Source: DASVUS01 sp036388675
GTDB lineage: Bacteria > Armatimonadota > Abditibacteriia > Abditibacteriales > Abditibacteriaceae
Direction: 5' to 3'
Assembly: GCA_036388675.1 (NCBI GenBank)
Contig: DASVRI010000010.1
Location: 1-64,000 of the forward strand
DNA length: 64,000 nucleotides
Both the position numbers and the translations under genes were made by a program. This document shows, piece by piece, positions 1 to 8,099 of the stretch (its first letter is position 1; each line of letters begins with the position of its first letter). The notes below the pieces were generated by a model. That model was given only the letters and a program-made list of their open reading frames with translations. It did no database searches and was not told where the DNA came from.

Positions 1-3
1 CTA

Positions 4-172
4 GAGCGTGTTATGAACTTTGAGGGCGCAAACAGCTCATAATCATCGTTTTCTCAGTTATTTCACAGCCTACAAGCCGAATGCAGCCAGAAGGTGAGAT
101 GGCCTAATCAACATCTTGTGCTACCAACAGATCAAGACACAAAATGTTGATTCAAAAGTTCATAACACGCTC
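4..172. mobile_element. MITE-like element with 17-bp terminal inverted repeats
   Basis: GAGCGTGTTATGAACTT at 4-20 is matched in inverted orientation at 156-172, and both ends are flanked by TA, as expected for a TA target duplication. An internal inverted repeat pairs 106-120 with 138-152 with one mismatch. There is no reading frame of note inside. The size and ends suggest a non-autonomous derivative of an IS5- or IS630-type insertion sequence; the family assignment is inference and no full-length partner is in the window. Confidence 0.7.
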
Positions 173-322
173 TAAGAAGTGGATGGTGTTGTGTAGTCGA
201 GGTAGCATTATCGATGTCTTAGATGCAAATCGAGGTGTATAACGCAATATCGACAGGGCGGCACTCATGATTGAGACGTTGTGGGTACTCGGAAACAATA
301 AAGTGACGAAAGATCGGAACAG

Positions 323-348
323 CCATGGCATACATACATGGCATACAT
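323..348. repeat. 13-bp tandem duplication
   Basis: CATGGCATACATA is repeated twice head to tail at 323-335 and 336-348, just left of the miniature inverted-repeat element at 354-447. Apart from this, the elements on either side and one GAGTACTC at 470, the gene-free stretch from 180 to 724 shows nothing recognisable. Confidence 0.85.
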
Positions 349-353
349 AGTAG

Positions 354-447
354 AAGCAGTCTCATAACCATCTGAACGAGACCCTGCTGGTCGCGGCGGG
401 CACCCTGTTCGTGACAACGGCTCCCATTATTATTTATGAGACTGCTT
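354..447. mobile_element. Miniature inverted-repeat element (arm-only derivative of the cloverleaf repeat)
   Basis: AAGCAGTCTCATAA at 354-367 is inverted at 434-447, and GTAG flanks both sides (350-353 and 448-451), which may be a target duplication. The interior around 400-425 matches, in inverted orientation, the arm of the larger repeats at 15076-15198 and 24550-24771. It therefore looks like the outer arms of that family without the structured core. Confidence 0.6.
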
Positions 448-724
448 GTAGAATCCCGTAGCGCAATGCGAGTACTCAGAGGTCTAATGGTCTATCCCGC
501 TCTTCTTGTTGCTGCGGTGCTTGTCCGTTGCGTTTTGCTGCAAATCAGTCAACCATCGACCAAGGCCATGCCACGAAAACTTACTGCTAGCAGCCAAAGC
601 TAGCCGGCGCTGACGTAACACTGCCGAGGCGTATAGCGTTAGAATTCCCCGCAGTGGTAATTCAGGTGGCGCAGCATACGCTTCGTTCCATCTGCCGCGT
701 CAGATCCATAGCTCCGGTTCTCCC

Positions 725-2203
725 ATGACCATCAAACTTTCCACAGATAATCTGAAGTTTCTCGCGCCCTTAATTCAGATCCCGCAATACGACCGTCGCC
801 GGATTGGTCAAAGCATGGTTCACATCGGCGTCGGCGGTTTCCACCGTGCGCATCAGTGTGTCTATGCAGAGGATCTCTTTAATCAGAATCGGGATCTCGA
901 ATGGGGTTTCTGTGGCGTCGGTCTTTTAAAGCACGATTCCCAAATGCGGGATGTGCTGCATTCCCAGGACTGCCTGTACACGCTTTTAGAACGAAGCAGC
1001 GATGGTGATAGAGCCCGCGTCGTCGGCTCCATTACGGATTTCCTTTTCGCCTGGGATGACAGAGAAGTCGTCCTGCAAAGAATGGCCTCTGAGCAAACAA
1101 AGATTGTATCAATGACCATCACCGAAGGCGGCTACTACGTTCATTCCGGCACGGGCGAGTTCGACGCGCAACACCCGGACATTCAGCACGACCTGGCGCA
1201 TCCGCACGAGCCGAGTTGTTCGTTTGGCTTTTTGCTGGAGGCGCTGGAGCGACGGCGCAAAAGAGGCCAGACGCCTTTTACGCTGATGTCCTGCGACAAC
1301 ATTCAGGGCAACGGCGATGTGTTAAAAAAGGTGCTGCTGGCGTTTGCGGAGTTGCGAGATCCGGCCCTGGCGAACTGGATGGCGCAGCACTGTCTTTTCC
1401 CTAACAGCATGGTGGATCGCATTACCCCCGCAACAACCGACGAGCATCGCCAACTCATCCGTGACAAGCTCGGCATTGAGGACGGCTGGCCCGTCATGAC
1501 GGAGCAGTTTAAGCAGTGGGTAATCGAAGACCACTTCGTGCAGGGACGCCCCGCGTGGGAAACTGTCGGCGCGCAGATGACCGATAATGTGCTGCCCTAT
1601 GAGAAGATGAAACTGCGCCTGCTAAACGCAAGCCATCAGGCGCTCTGTTACATTGGTATGTTGTTGGGCTATGAGTTTGTGCATCAGACGATGGAAGACG
1701 AGGACATCCGCACGCTTGTACAACTGATGATGCACCGAGAGATAACGCCGCTACTGCCCCTCGTGCCGGGAATTGACCTGGAGGATTATAAAGCCACATT
1801 GATGGAGCGCTTCGCCAATCCTGCCATTTGGGATCAGCTTTCCCGCATCGGTATCTACGGCTCGTCGGGGATGCCGAAGTTTGTGTTGCCGTCTGTTGAG
1901 GAAGGACTTAAACGCGGTGTGCCGATCACGCTGCTAAGTTTCACCGTCGCCTGCTGGTTTCGCTACCTGAACGGGCGAGACGAGCAGGGCAATGAGATCC
2001 ACATGAAAGATCCAATGGCACCACGCCTGCGACAGATTGCCCAAGCTGCGGGGCAAGATCCAATGCCGCTGCTCGCCTCGCGTGAGATTTTCAGTGAAGA
2101 ACTCGCCAGTTCGCCGGAATTCGTGCAGCAGGTGCGCAGCTTTCTGGCCAGCTTCTATAAGCGTGGCGCGCGGGCAACACTGGCGGAGGCAATTCGTCGT
2201 TAG
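725..2203 (+). CDS. Mannitol dehydrogenase family oxidoreductase (polyol 2-dehydrogenase / fructuronate reductase type)
   Basis: A cytosolic NAD(P)-dependent long-chain polyol dehydrogenase of 492 residues, the usual family length. It should interconvert a sugar alcohol or hexonate with its keto-sugar (mannitol/fructose, or mannonate/fructuronate). Visible features are the N-terminal nucleotide-binding segment VGGFHRAHQ (about 36-44), the conserved CDNIQGNGD (about 189-197), and the catalytic signature KLRLLNASHQ near residue 297, with the lysine, asparagine and histidine of the family. The exact substrate cannot be read from sequence. It stands alone ahead of a fucosidase gene, which fits sugar catabolism. 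The start ATG has only a weak upstream purine stretch. Confidence 0.9.
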   Translation: MTIKLSTDNLKFLAPLIQIPQYDRRRIGQSMVHIGVGGFHRAHQCVYAEDLFNQNRDLEWGFCGVGLLKHDSQMRDVLHSQDCLYTLLERSSDGDRARVVGSITDFLFAWDDREVVLQRMASEQTKIVSMTITEGGYYVHSGTGEFDAQHPDIQHDLAHPHEPSCSFGFLLEALERRRKRGQTPFTLMSCDNIQGNGDVLKKVLLAFAELRDPALANWMAQHCLFPNSMVDRITPATTDEHRQLIRDKLGIEDGWPVMTEQFKQWVIEDHFVQGRPAWETVGAQMTDNVLPYEKMKLRLLNASHQALCYIGMLLGYEFVHQTMEDEDIRTLVQLMMHREITPLLPLVPGIDLEDYKATLMERFANPAIWDQLSRIGIYGSSGMPKFVLPSVEEGLKRGVPITLLSFTVACWFRYLNGRDEQGNEIHMKDPMAPRLRQIAQAAGQDPMPLLASREIFSEELASSPEFVQQVRSFLASFYKRGARATLAEAIRR

Positions 2204-2487
2204 AGTTTATGTTCGGCCCCGACCTACTCTCGTGTTACAATCAGCGCAACAATGACGAGCTTCAACCACAGGGCAGAACACGCATCAGCTACGGCCCAAG
2301 AGGCCCCGCTTGACCCAATTTGTAAGTTGTCGTTGCGAAGCGGCACAACAATACGCACCAACTCCAACAAGACCGCCATCTGAAGAGTTCAGCGGGACGC
2401 ATTGTTGTTAGTTCAGTCAGCGATATGTCTGGTGTAATGTGACAAGCACTTCAATCAGACACAGTCCACATATCTCAAACATACTTT

Positions 2488-4692
2488 ATGAACATTTCAT
2501 TTCTCTTCGCTTTTGTCCTGTTTGTGTCGTTCCCTCTATCGTCTGCGGACGATTCTGCGTTTGCCGCAGACCTCACGCTTTGGTATCAGCAACCAGCCAA
2601 GAAAGTCATGAACGAGGCCCTGCCTGTTGGTAACGGGCACATGGGTGGTCTTATCTGCGGCACACCAGAGCGCGAGCGCATCGTCGTTAATGAAGACAGC
2701 CTCTGGACTGGCGATGAAAACCTATCGGGTGCCGACAGGACGATGGGCGAATACCAGTTCTTGGGCGATGTATTCGTGAACCTGCCGGGGCATGAGGCGG
2801 CCACTGATTATCGTCGTGATCTCAACCTTGCTGAAGCCGTGGCGCACGTGAGCTACGCGATAGATGGTGTGAGATACGGGCGCGAATATTTTTGCAGCAA
2901 GCCGTCACGAGTACTCGTGATGCGCTTTAGCGCCGATAAACCGGGCCGCTATACGGGAAGCATCGAACTCAATGATTCGCATCAGGCGCCAAGCATCACG
3001 CAGCAGAAGGGCTTCGCCATTGTGGGTGCGCTTAAAAACGGCCTGCGCTACGAGTGGCAGATGCGGGTAATCAATTCCGGGGGAACACTGCAAGTCAACG
3101 GCTCACAGATCGCATTCAAGGATTGCGACAGCCTGACCCTGCTGGTCGCGGCGGGCACAAATTACGCGATGAAGTATGCAAGTAGCTATCGCGGCGAAGA
3201 TCCGCACGCGCGCGTGACGAAACAGGCCGATGCAGCCCGTCGTAAATCCTATAAGCGGCTCAAAGCCGAACATGTGCAGGATTTTCAGAACCTCTTCAAC
3301 CGCGTCACTATCAACGTGGGCAAGTCTTCTCCGTCGCAGGTTGCGTTGCCGACAGACAAGCGGAAGATCGAAGCGTTTCAAAACGTTGACCCGGAATTGG
3401 AGGCATTGCTTTTTCAGTATGGACGTTATCTCCTCATCTCCAGCTCGCGTCCTGGTGACTTGCCTGCGAATTTGCAAGGTCTCTGGAACGACAGCAATAG
3501 CCCGCCTTGGCATAGTGACTATCACACCAACATCAACATCCAGATGAACTACTGGCCCGCAGAGGTCACGAACCTGGCCGAGAGCCATACACCGCTCTTC
3601 GATTTGATCCGCAGTCAGATTCCGGCATGGCGCAAGGCCACTGCTCTCGCGCCGGAGTTCAAAACCCCAACCGGAGAACTGACTCAGCGCGGCTTCGCTG
3701 TGCGCACCTCACACAACATCACCGGCGGCATGGGTTGGAAGTGGGACAAGACGGCCAATGCCTGGTATTGCCAGCATCTCTGGGAGCACTATGCTTTCGG
3801 TGGCGATAAGAACTATTTACGCACCATCGCCTATCCGATTATGAAGGAAGCCGTTCAGTTCTGGGAAGACCATCTCAAAACCGTGCCTGATGGCCGCCTG
3901 GTTGTTCCGAACGGATGGTCGCCTGAGCACGGGCCCGAAGAAGACGGCGTTTCTTACAACCAGCAGATCGTGTGGGACTTGTTCAACAACTACATCGAGG
4001 CCAGCACTGCGCTGGGCATCGACAACGAGTACTCGACTCGTATCGCAATGATGCGAGACAAACTTGTGGCTCCGCAAATCGGAAAGTGGGGGCAGTTGCA
4101 GGAATGGATGACCGACCGCGATGATCCCAACGACCATCATCGCCACACTTCGCATTTGTTTGCCGTCTTTCCGGGACATCAGATCAGCGTCACCAGGACA
4201 CCGGCCCTGGCTACAGCCGCCAAGGTCTCGCTCGATGCGCGCGGCATTGATCCGGGCAGTGACGTGCGCGAGTGGTCGTTCGCCTGGCGCACTGCCCTAT
4301 ATGCGCGATTGCACGATGGCGAGAGCGCACACCGCATGGTGCAGCAACTTTTCTCCAATCGCAATACCTGCCCGAACCTGTTCGGTCTGCACCCACCCAT
4401 GCAAATTGATGGAAATTTTGGCATCACGGCAGCCATCAGCGAGATGCTCGTTCAAAGTCATGCAGGTGAAATTGAACTCCTACCTGCATTGCCAAAGGCG
4501 TGGCCGAACGGCTCTGTCAAAGGATTGCGAGCACGCGGCGGCTTTGAGGTGGATATGGCCTGGCAGAATGGAAAGCTGACAACCGCCACTATTACCAGCA
4601 CCTGGGGAATTAACCCGAAAGTTCGCTATGGCGGCAAAGTTCGTCAACTCACGGTCAAAAGGAAGGCTGCTTTCCGCTTGATAGATCTGTGA
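2488..4692 (+). CDS. GH95 alpha-L-fucosidase, secreted
   Basis: A 734-residue glycoside hydrolase family 95 protein that should release alpha-linked L-fucose (or L-galactose) from glycans by the inverting mechanism. An N-terminal signal peptide (about residues 1-25) predicts export. The N-terminal domain carries LPVGNGHMGGL and NEDSLWTG, typical of the family. The (alpha/alpha)6 catalytic part shows NINIQMNYWPAE (the asparagine pair that activates water), NGWSPEHGPEE (acid glutamate region), HRHTSHLFAVFPGHQI and QIDGNFG (conserved aspartate). It appears full length. A GAGTACTC lies at 2909 (read as RVL) and another at 4027 (EYS). The gene is monocistronic; the 284 bp upstream show nothing else of note. 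Confidence 0.93.
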   Translation: MNISFLFAFVLFVSFPLSSADDSAFAADLTLWYQQPAKKVMNEALPVGNGHMGGLICGTPERERIVVNEDSLWTGDENLSGADRTMGEYQFLGDVFVNLPGHEAATDYRRDLNLAEAVAHVSYAIDGVRYGREYFCSKPSRVLVMRFSADKPGRYTGSIELNDSHQAPSITQQKGFAIVGALKNGLRYEWQMRVINSGGTLQVNGSQIAFKDCDSLTLLVAAGTNYAMKYASSYRGEDPHARVTKQADAARRKSYKRLKAEHVQDFQNLFNRVTINVGKSSPSQVALPTDKRKIEAFQNVDPELEALLFQYGRYLLISSSRPGDLPANLQGLWNDSNSPPWHSDYHTNINIQMNYWPAEVTNLAESHTPLFDLIRSQIPAWRKATALAPEFKTPTGELTQRGFAVRTSHNITGGMGWKWDKTANAWYCQHLWEHYAFGGDKNYLRTIAYPIMKEAVQFWEDHLKTVPDGRLVVPNGWSPEHGPEEDGVSYNQQIVWDLFNNYIEASTALGIDNEYSTRIAMMRDKLVAPQIGKWGQLQEWMTDRDDPNDHHRHTSHLFAVFPGHQISVTRTPALATAAKVSLDARGIDPGSDVREWSFAWRTALYARLHDGESAHRMVQQLFSNRNTCPNLFGLHPPMQIDGNFGITAAISEMLVQSHAGEIELLPALPKAWPNGSVKGLRARGGFEVDMAWQNGKLTTATITSTWGINPKVRYGGKVRQLTVKRKAAFRLIDL

Positions 4693-4779
4693 TATATCGG
4701 CGCACCCGAGTACTCACCCACTAGAAAATCGTGCCGCAACCGCTGTATAAACGCCTGCTTGTAGCGTGCCGCCTGAAGC

Positions 4780-4812
4780 ATTGCCACAGGCCATTGCCAC
4801 AGGCCATTGCCA
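4780..4812. repeat. 13-bp tandem duplication downstream of the fucosidase gene
   Basis: ATTGCCACAGGCC occurs twice in tandem (4780-4805) followed by a partial third copy. It lies about 90 bp after the fucosidase stop codon. Confidence 0.85.
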
Positions 4813-4974
4813 AAGAGTGCCGCCAAGCCGACAATGCGCCCTGATGGGGTTGACCTCTTGCCGCGTAAAATCGGTATTTTTGTAGATGGCATACCATATG
4901 AAGGAGAAGGAACACTTAACACCAATGGTAAGCCGGCAGGTGTTTGCTCTTTGCTGAGAAAAGCTGCCTCAGGC

Positions 4975-5775
4975 ACACAGAACAATGTTTACGTCGATGT
5001 CGGTCAGTTCAAGATCCCGGTCGGCTATGAGAGTCTAGCAAGTGTGAGCGCTCTGCCTTTGGTCGAGCGTGCGTTGATGTTCACGCAGCGAGATCCCTTC
5101 GACGGCGGCTACGGGATGTACGTGACACCGGCATTCAGCTCCGTGGCACACAAGGGCAGTTCGACTACTGGCTTGACATCTTCAACGGCTTCGGTGATCG
5201 GCAGAACACTCTTGCTGTCTCGGACGCCAAAGCCGTTCTGGGCTATCTTAGCTACAAGCCTAACTTCATTCACGGCTTACAGTCAGGAGTCAGCGGCGGC
5301 ACAGGCAACACCGGCTTTCGCCAGACAGGTTCGCTGCTGTCGGGCCTGCGTGTGGATCGCAGCATTTTTAACACCTTCGCTGCCTACACTCGCAACAGGC
5401 TGACGTTGCAAACTGAGTATCTCAGTGGCAGTGCTGTCGGTATCACCAACAGCGTTCCACCGACCGCTTCTGTGATTAGCGTGCGCGACATCCGTGCCTG
5501 CCTACGGTTCTCTGGGCTATCGCTTCACGCCCCGGCTGGAAGGAGCCTTTCGTTATGATTTCCTGAATGTGGATCGCGATGCCACCGGCGATACAACAGT
5601 GCGCGACTTGATCTTTGGTCTCAACTATTACATCAAGGGCAACAACGCTAAGGTTCAGGCCAACCTCATCCGTCGTAATGGTGCTAAAGACTTAAGCGGC
5701 ACGGTAGCCAACCCGGCCACTGACATCCACAATGACCGCACTGAACTGCGTATCCAGGGTCAGGTCGCGTTCTAA
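4975..5775 (+). pseudogene. Degenerate outer-membrane porin, N-terminally truncated with two frameshifts
   Basis: Three overlapping reading frames together give a porin-like barrel fragment. Frame 1 (about 4975-5150) reads NNVYVDVGQFKIPVGYESL followed by ALPLVERALMFTQRDPFDGG. The protein then continues in frame 3 (about 5150-5500) with FDYWLDIFNGFGDRQN and RNRLTLQTEYLSG, and returns to frame 1 (about 5494-5775) with GYRFTPRLEGAFRYDFLN and a last strand ending in VAF. Alternating beta-strand patterns and a terminal phenylalanine fit an OprP-like porin. No signal peptide or N-terminal half is found upstream. It is either a decayed gene or carries sequencing indels. Confidence 0.7.
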
Positions 5776-5930
5776 CCAGAGCCGCCGGCACATACTGAGC
5801 ATTTGTGGTTAATCAACAATCACAAGTCTGCCGTGGAGCACATAGTCAAAAGGTTACGAGCACACAAACAACTTATCTTTAGCAGATTTAAGCCGCCTCA
5901 GGTGGGCTTTAATCAACCAGGCCAGTACTC

Positions 5931-5967
5931 AAAAGGCGGGGCAATCTTCGAGATTGCCCCGCCTTTT
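5931..5967. terminator. Bidirectional intrinsic terminator
   Basis: A perfect GC-rich stem (AAAAGGCGGGGCAATC paired with its complement, loop TTCG) flanked by A and T runs on both sides. It separates the porin remnant from the sulfotransferase gene. Confidence 0.9.
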
Positions 5968-6033
5968 GCTGTGCGGTTAGCTGTTACAATGACGGAGACG
6001 AGTGTAGGAACAAACATAGGATAAGGTGAGGAA

Positions 6034-6732
6034 ATGGCAATACGCGTGATCGGAGCAGGGCTGGGCAGAACCGGAACTCTGTCCCTCAAGGCAGCTCTGG
6101 AAGAAGTCGGCTTTGGAGCTTGCTACCACATGATTGAGCTGCTGGGCCATCCAGAACAGATTCACTTCTGGGAAGCCGCCAGCCGAGGAGAGCCGGTAGA
6201 GTGGGACACTCTCTTTGCGGGCTATCAGGCTGTGGTGGATTATCCCGGCTGCCGCTCCTACCACACTCTGATGGAACGCTATCCTGAAGCCAAGGTGGTT
6301 CTGACGGTGCGCGATCCCGATCGTTGGTATGAGAGCACCAGAGAAACCATCTACAAGGTTGGGCGTGCTGCTCCAGAGCATCCTGAAACACAAAGTTCTC
6401 CAGGTAATGGGCCACCGGCGGGCTTGCCCTTTCCCGGTGATCCTCAGCTCTTTAGACGCATTTTCCACATGGTAGAGCAGGATATATGGCAAGGCGACTT
6501 CGCGGGCAGATTTGAGGATCGGGAATACGCCATTGAGGTCTTCAACCGCTACATTTCCCAGGTCAAGGAGCAAGTGCCTGCGCAGCGCTTGCTGGTCTAT
6601 GAAGTAAGTCAGGGGTGGGAGCCACTCTGCCGCTTTCTGGAGGTGCCGATTCCTGAAGGCAAGCCGTTTCCGCGCCTCAATGATCGTGAGGCATTTCGTA
6701 ACATGACACAGTCCCTACCATCAAAGCATTGA
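6034..6732 (+). CDS. Sulfotransferase family protein (Sulfotransfer_4 type)
   Basis: A 232-residue cytosolic enzyme of the PAPS-dependent sulfotransferase superfamily. The 5'-phosphosulfate-binding loop is GLGRTGTLSLKAAL near residues 9-22. The 3'-phosphate-binding strand is KVVLTVRDPDRWYEST near residues 89-104. ACYHM and FWEAA are typical of the subfamily found in many bacteria and eukaryotes. The acceptor is unknown. The start is supported by a purine-rich GGTGAGG just upstream. It is bracketed by two terminators (5931-5967 and 6966-7008) and so appears to be a single-gene unit. Confidence 0.88.
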   Translation: MAIRVIGAGLGRTGTLSLKAALEEVGFGACYHMIELLGHPEQIHFWEAASRGEPVEWDTLFAGYQAVVDYPGCRSYHTLMERYPEAKVVLTVRDPDRWYESTRETIYKVGRAAPEHPETQSSPGNGPPAGLPFPGDPQLFRRIFHMVEQDIWQGDFAGRFEDREYAIEVFNRYISQVKEQVPAQRLLVYEVSQGWEPLCRFLEVPIPEGKPFPRLNDREAFRNMTQSLPSKH

Positions 6733-6744
6733 CATTCATTGAAA

Positions 6745-6783
6745 TCTTCGTCTGAGGTCTTCATCTGAGGTCTTCATCTCCAG
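6745..6783. repeat. 13-bp tandem repeat, three copies, just after the sulfotransferase stop
   Basis: TCTTC(G/A)TCTGAGG occurs at 6745-6757 and 6758-6770, with a degenerate third unit at 6771-6783. It begins 13 bp after the stop codon. The rest of 6784-6960 shows nothing recognisable. Confidence 0.85.
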
Positions 6784-6965
6784 AGTGGACGGATGGTGCA
6801 GATTTACAGTTTCGTGATTGCTGCCGGTGGGACAGCTATCTGATTCAAATGTCTTCGCTGGTCTCTGCTATGGATATGAGTGGTGTGAAACGCCAAAAGC
6901 CTGGCGTGGTGGTAAAGCACTTAGCGCCGTTCATGCTGAACTTCTATTAGGAGTGTTTCAGGCAC

Positions 6966-7008
6966 AGCAAAAGAGCGAGCAACCCTGAAGGGTACTCGCT
7001 CTTTTGCT
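6966..7008 (-). terminator. Intrinsic terminator after the 30-residue peptide gene
   Basis: AGCAAAAGAGCGAG at the left pairs with CTCGCTCTTTTGCT at the right around an AACCCTGAAGGGTA loop. It lies 19 bp after the stop codon of the small minus-strand gene at 7027-7119 and could also end transcripts coming from the left. Confidence 0.85.
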
Positions 7009-7026
7009 TATATCCTCTAAACAGCT

Positions 7027-7119
7027 TTATTCGTCGCTGTCAGTGAACTTCGCCATCACCGCGTAGTAAGCGGCAGATACTCCAACGGCTAAGGCTGCCG
7101 TTCCCAAAAGTGCAAACAT
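7027..7119 (-). CDS. 30-residue membrane peptide, unknown function
   Basis: A short frame reading MFALLGTAALAVGVS, then AAYYAVMAKFTDSDE. Residues 2-22 form one hydrophobic, probably membrane-spanning helix, followed by a charged acidic tail. The case for a real gene is the context: a strong ribosome-binding site (GGGGAG) lies 6 bp before the ATG, a TGTGA-N6-TCACA operator lies 20-40 bp upstream, and a strong terminator follows 19 bp after the stop. I do not recognise the family; a subunit of a small membrane complex is possible. Confidence 0.7.
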   Translation of the reverse strand: MFALLGTAALAVGVSAAYYAVMAKFTDSDE

Positions 7120-7139
7120 CAATACTCCCCGTTACTGGC

Positions 7140-7157
7140 TTGTGATTTTTCTCACAA
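7140..7157 (-). promoter_or_regulatory. CRP/FNR-family binding site upstream of the 30-residue peptide gene
   Basis: The inverted repeat TTGTGATTTTTCTCACAA matches the classical CRP consensus TGTGA-N6-TCACA exactly. A TACAAT hexamer abuts it on the minus strand at 7157-7162 and could be the -10 element, so the site would cover the transcription start. This suggests repression rather than activation. No CRP-family gene is in the window. Confidence 0.6.
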
Positions 7158-7348
7158 TTGTAATTCCTGACTTGTGACTCCCCGTCAGGTTCCCAGCACT
7201 TCTACTTTTCAAGATTTTTGCCACATACGCTTTGCACAGCAAAAAACTTTCACTTTGCGCCATTTGCTTTTGCACCTGGGTTCTGGCAGATGATTGGTTA
7301 TGAGCCCTCTGGAGTCGCTTGGATTGAAAAGCTGTGAGTTTCGGGCGC

Positions 7349-7660
7349 TCAGAAAGAGCGTTCCTTGAGCATCTGCGATTGTCCTAAAACCTGCGCCTGG
7401 TACAGTTCATTCAGAAAGTCTTCAAATTCATCAGCGCTCCAATCACTGTGCCACTCCTCAACTTTTCTGAATCCCCGTTCTTGAAATACGGTCATGCTTT
7501 GACCGATCATCTCCGGGTTGCCGTTGCCTGCATGGTAGGCCAGGCAGGTGGCCACAAGCCACTGTGCAACCACAACTCCATCCTGCACCAAAACCATCTG
7601 TTCGGCATCGCCTGCGCCATAACCACGTGAATAAAGTTCGAGCATAGCATCCTCTGTCAT
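7349..7660 (-). CDS. Hypothetical protein (103 aa), acidic
   Basis: A small soluble protein without signal peptide or membrane segment. It begins MTEDAMLELYSRGYGAGD and contains a WHSDWSADEFEDFLNELYQ segment rich in acidic and aromatic residues. The codon use looks normal for its neighbours. I do not recognise the family. It stands alone on the minus strand. The following gene-free stretch 7661-8099 holds only an AT-rich patch near 7680-7700 that could be its promoter, and nothing else I can name. Confidence 0.55.
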   Translation of the reverse strand: MTEDAMLELYSRGYGAGDAEQMVLVQDGVVVAQWLVATCLAYHAGNGNPEMIGQSMTVFQERGFRKVEEWHSDWSADEFEDFLNELYQAQVLGQSQMLKERSF

Positions 7661-8099
7661 TACATTTGCAATGCTCTTTAATACAATATTTCTGCCTTTT
7701 TTGCGTGGCAGGTAATGGGGTTACTATTTGTCTGCTACGCGGAGAGGTTGGCGACTAAACGGCGAGGCACATCAGCACAGGACGGAAGATTCGCAAACAC
7801 ATAAAGTGCTGCCACTTACAAGCCTTTGCACTATCTAATCCAGGTTGCCACCGATGAGGTTGCCCGCCGCTGAAATTGAGACCTTTTGCTGGCCAGCGAG
7901 GGCCGTTGAGGTGAGATAACATCATGATGCCTCTTACTCCAGCCTGTGCCGGGCGCAATATCGGATAATAACTTTATCAGTGCGGGAGGCGTTTGGAATG
8001 ACGATCACTGTTACGCGTCAGCCAGGCAGCAGAGGGCCAATAAATAATGGAATACAGCAACGCACTGACACACTTTAATTTCCGTCCTGTGGTGACGCT

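Noticed and set aside
7755..7958. Open frame of 67 codons on the minus strand
   Set aside because: No ribosome-binding site, no hydrophobic or domain pattern, and composition unlike the neighbours.
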